In this document: positions 4,912 through 6,061 of the stretch, one piece after another
How positions within the stretch are numbered: the stretch's first letter is position 1
How the letters are laid out: each line of letters starts with the position of its first letter
Source: Victivallales bacterium
Lineage (GTDB): Bacteria; Verrucomicrobiota; Lentisphaeria; Oligosphaerales; Oligosphaeraceae
Reading direction: 5' to 3'
Assembly: GCA_017431185.1 (NCBI GenBank)
Contig: JAFRLP010000189.1
Location: 1 to 6,061, forward strand
Length of the DNA stretch: 6,061 bases
The notes under the pieces: generated by a model
Told to the model about the DNA's origin: nothing
What the model saw: the letters and a program-made list of their open reading frames with translations, nothing else
Databases searched by the model: none
Translations under genes and position numbers: made by a program

Positions 4912-4933
4912 AGGTGCCTTCATGGAGAACAAA
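4912..4933. repeat. Third, partial relative of the repeat flank
   Basis: Matches 4622-4643 at 18 of 22 positions, but lacks the 29-base core in front. It lies just after copy 2 and ends 23 bases before the stop of the zinc-ribbon gene on the - strand. Confidence 0.5.
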
Positions 4934-4956
4934 GCAAAATTAAAATGAACTATCGC

Positions 4957-5529
4957 CTAAAATGCATTAAGGCAAATAAACAACACCACGATACTAATTG
5001 TTATGAGCCCCATAATGAGGCCGAATAACGCATGGCCTGTGCCACGCCCTTCGGGATGCTTCTTGGCGTGAACTAATCCAATGATTCCCATAATCAGCGC
5101 AGGGATGCCGGTTAATAGGCAAAAAGCGAGAGATGCGATTCCAAGATAATACGCCCAGACCGCTGGCTTGTTCCGTGGGAAATAGAAAGGTCCGCATTGG
5201 ATTGGACCATTGTTTGCGGGACTTACGGGTTGCTGAACGACGCCACCCCCTTGCCCTTGCTGAGGAATGATTCTGCCGCATTGGGGACAGCTCACGTTCT
5301 GATTTCTCGCATATATGGGAAAACTAGCCGTTACGCCACAGTAAGGACAGATCAAGGAATAATTCGGCGCCGAATTGGGAACCGGAGCGATGGGCGGGTT
5401 TCCCTGAATTGGAGGCGATGGTACAATGAAGATATGATTGCAGTACGGGCACTGGCATTGCTGGTTGGCAGCTGATTCGTCAACCGTCAACGGATTCTTG
5501 CAGGCAGGACAATTAAAGTTTAGATTCAT
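4957..5529 (-). CDS. Double zinc-ribbon membrane protein with DUF4190-like tail
   Basis: 190 residues in three parts. First come two zinc-ribbon-like knuckle pairs: CPAC (7-10) with CPYC (27-30), and CPYC (61-64) with CPQC (81-84), each pair probably holding one zinc. Then a Pro/Gln/Gly-rich linker (about 36-57 and 89-118). Then two membrane helices (about 127-154 and 166-188) around a short basic loop, KKHPEGRGTGHA (156-167), in the style of DUF4190 (GIASLAF, IPALIMGIIGLVHAKK). It is probably an inner-membrane protein with cytoplasmic zinc ribbons. Exact function is unknown; such ribbon-plus-DUF4190 proteins are generally hypothetical. ATG 5529 puts the first CPxC at residue 7, typical for these ribbons. 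A weak GAGAG lies about 9 bases upstream. The gene stands alone, with a candidate promoter at 5740-5769. Confidence 0.9.
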   Translation of the reverse strand: MNLNFNCPACKNPLTVDESAANQQCQCPYCNHIFIVPSPPIQGNPPIAPVPNSAPNYSLICPYCGVTASFPIYARNQNVSCPQCGRIIPQQGQGGGVVQQPVSPANNGPIQCGPFYFPRNKPAVWAYYLGIASLAFCLLTGIPALIMGIIGLVHAKKHPEGRGTGHALFGLIMGLITISIVVLFICLNAF

Positions 5530-6061
5530 GTTCAGGTCTCTCTATTTTTGGTATGCCATAATTGAAATTTAGCCAGACGAGGAGAAAGGCACCGTTGCTA
5601 TAAGTTCCCCTGAATTAACCCTGATTTCACCACCCCGTTTCAAGCCGAACGGCAAATTTGAGAAAGGCAGACTTCTACCTCATCCCATGGGAACCTCACA
5701 CGCAACTCCCGCAATGCCCTGATTCGAGTCCACAAAAAAATAATATGACTATCTTTGCCCAGATTACAAGCTGGAAAACTGGGAAAACTGACGAGCAATT
5801 GGCCTGTCGGCGCAGCATCCCGATACGCCCATTTCGGGCATGAAATCATGTCATGTCCGTAAAAGCGATCCGACGAAATTCCCCGACTCACGCGATGCAC
5901 TGCGAAAGGACAAGGGAGCCAGAGATGAGTCCCTTATCTCGCCGGCCACGCCGTAGTCAAAGAAGCAGGAATGAGTTCCGCAGGATTCTGGCGCCTAAAA
6001 ATAGAACCCTGAAACGACATCCTAAAACCGTTGCCTTAAATCAGTTCGCGGGATGGCTGAA
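5530..6061. other. Non-coding stretch to the window end
   Basis: No gene, tRNA or rRNA can be supported. The - strand carries the promoter at 5740-5769 and then about 200 bases of possible leader for the zinc-ribbon gene. GCCC 5827-5830 can pair with GGGC 5836-5839. Open frames here are short and compositionally odd. One at 5925-6061 (+) runs off the end but is extremely Arg/Lys-rich and unconvincing. Confidence 0.55.
5740..5769 (-). promoter_or_regulatory. Sigma70-type promoter candidate for the zinc-ribbon gene
   Basis: On the - strand TTGTAA (5769-5764) and TATTAT (5745-5740) are separated by 18 bases. The matches to the consensus boxes are 4/6 and 5/6. The predicted start is near 5733, where a GTG opens an 18-codon frame (5733-5680). 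A transcript would have a leader of about 200 bases before ATG 5529. Confidence 0.45.

Larger units (their letters stand above)
4540..4956. other. Intergenic region with repeats and gene relics
   Basis: These 417 bases contain no intact gene. They hold the 29-base repeat pair, a 22-base relative of its flank, a decayed open frame at 4702-4872 and a C-rich tract at 4671-4690. GGAGGG 4662-4667 could pair with CCCTCC 4683-4688. The promoter of the gene ending at 3169 should lie here on the - strand, but I see no confident -35/-10 pair. No clear terminator for the gene ending at 4957 is seen. Confidence 0.6.

Noticed and set aside
5718..5735. tRNA-like T-arm (GATTCGAGTCC)
   Set aside because: The bases flanking TTCGAGT do not form a 5-bp T-stem and no anticodon or acceptor arms are found around it.
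5640..5900. 86-codon open frame on the - strand (starts MHRVSRGISSD)
   Set aside because: The peptide has no recognisable motif, it spans the better-supported promoter 5740-5769, and codon choice is unlike the neighbouring genes. Probably chance.
5925..6061. Open frame on + running off the window end, with AAGGGAG upstream
   Set aside because: The translation is extremely Arg/Lys-rich (MSPLSRRPRRSQRSRNE...) with no fold-like pattern, and another frame over the same bases looks equally protein-like. It cannot be supported from 45 codons.

Overview
The window carries eight probable coding units, one apparent gene relic and three sizeable non-coding stretches. The gene content suggests a member of the PVC group, most likely Lentisphaerota, Verrucomicrobiota or a relative. 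The clues are a short single-RRM RNA-binding protein, a secreted protein with an internal DUF1559/H-X9-DG-like module, a double zinc-ribbon protein with a DUF4190-like membrane tail, and the scarcity of Shine-Dalgarno (SD) sequences. This placement is inference, because no rRNA or other marker is present.

Left part (1-2485, all on +): a GC stem-loop at the left edge is followed by trxB (thioredoxin reductase), trxA (thioredoxin) and a CpXC zinc-binding gene. These are packed with gaps of 2-4 bases and are almost certainly one operon. The CpXC frame stops at TGA 1807-1809 but continues open and clearly coding, in the same frame, to 1992. The only textbook SD of the window (GGAGG, 1800-1804) lies just before this second part, whose first codon is ATT. 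A small AT-rich promoter-like island then precedes a gene for a bacterial SUI1/eIF1 (YciH-type) translation-initiation factor.

Middle (2486-3168): a 303-base control region with repeats, a candidate promoter and a leader of about 170 bases precedes the RRM protein gene. A strong terminator hairpin at 3113-3142 can serve both this gene and the convergent gene to its right.

Right part (3169-6061, genes on -): a 456-residue secreted protein with an internal pilin-like/H-X8-DG module comes first. Next is a 417-base intergenic region with a perfect 29-base repeat and what looks like two decayed copies of the 3' end of one lost gene. Then comes the double zinc-ribbon/DUF4190-like protein, with a good sigma70-type promoter about 200 bases upstream of it. 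The last 500 bases contain no gene I can support.

Functionally the window joins thiol redox (TrxB/TrxA), a cysteine-rich zinc protein that could be a thioredoxin client (inference), and two RNA/translation proteins (SUI1, RRM). The best candidate for something undescribed is the split CpXC gene with its ATT or recoded-TGA junction, immediately upstream of a SUI1 start-codon-selection factor. The duplicated relic at 4571-4943 is second.
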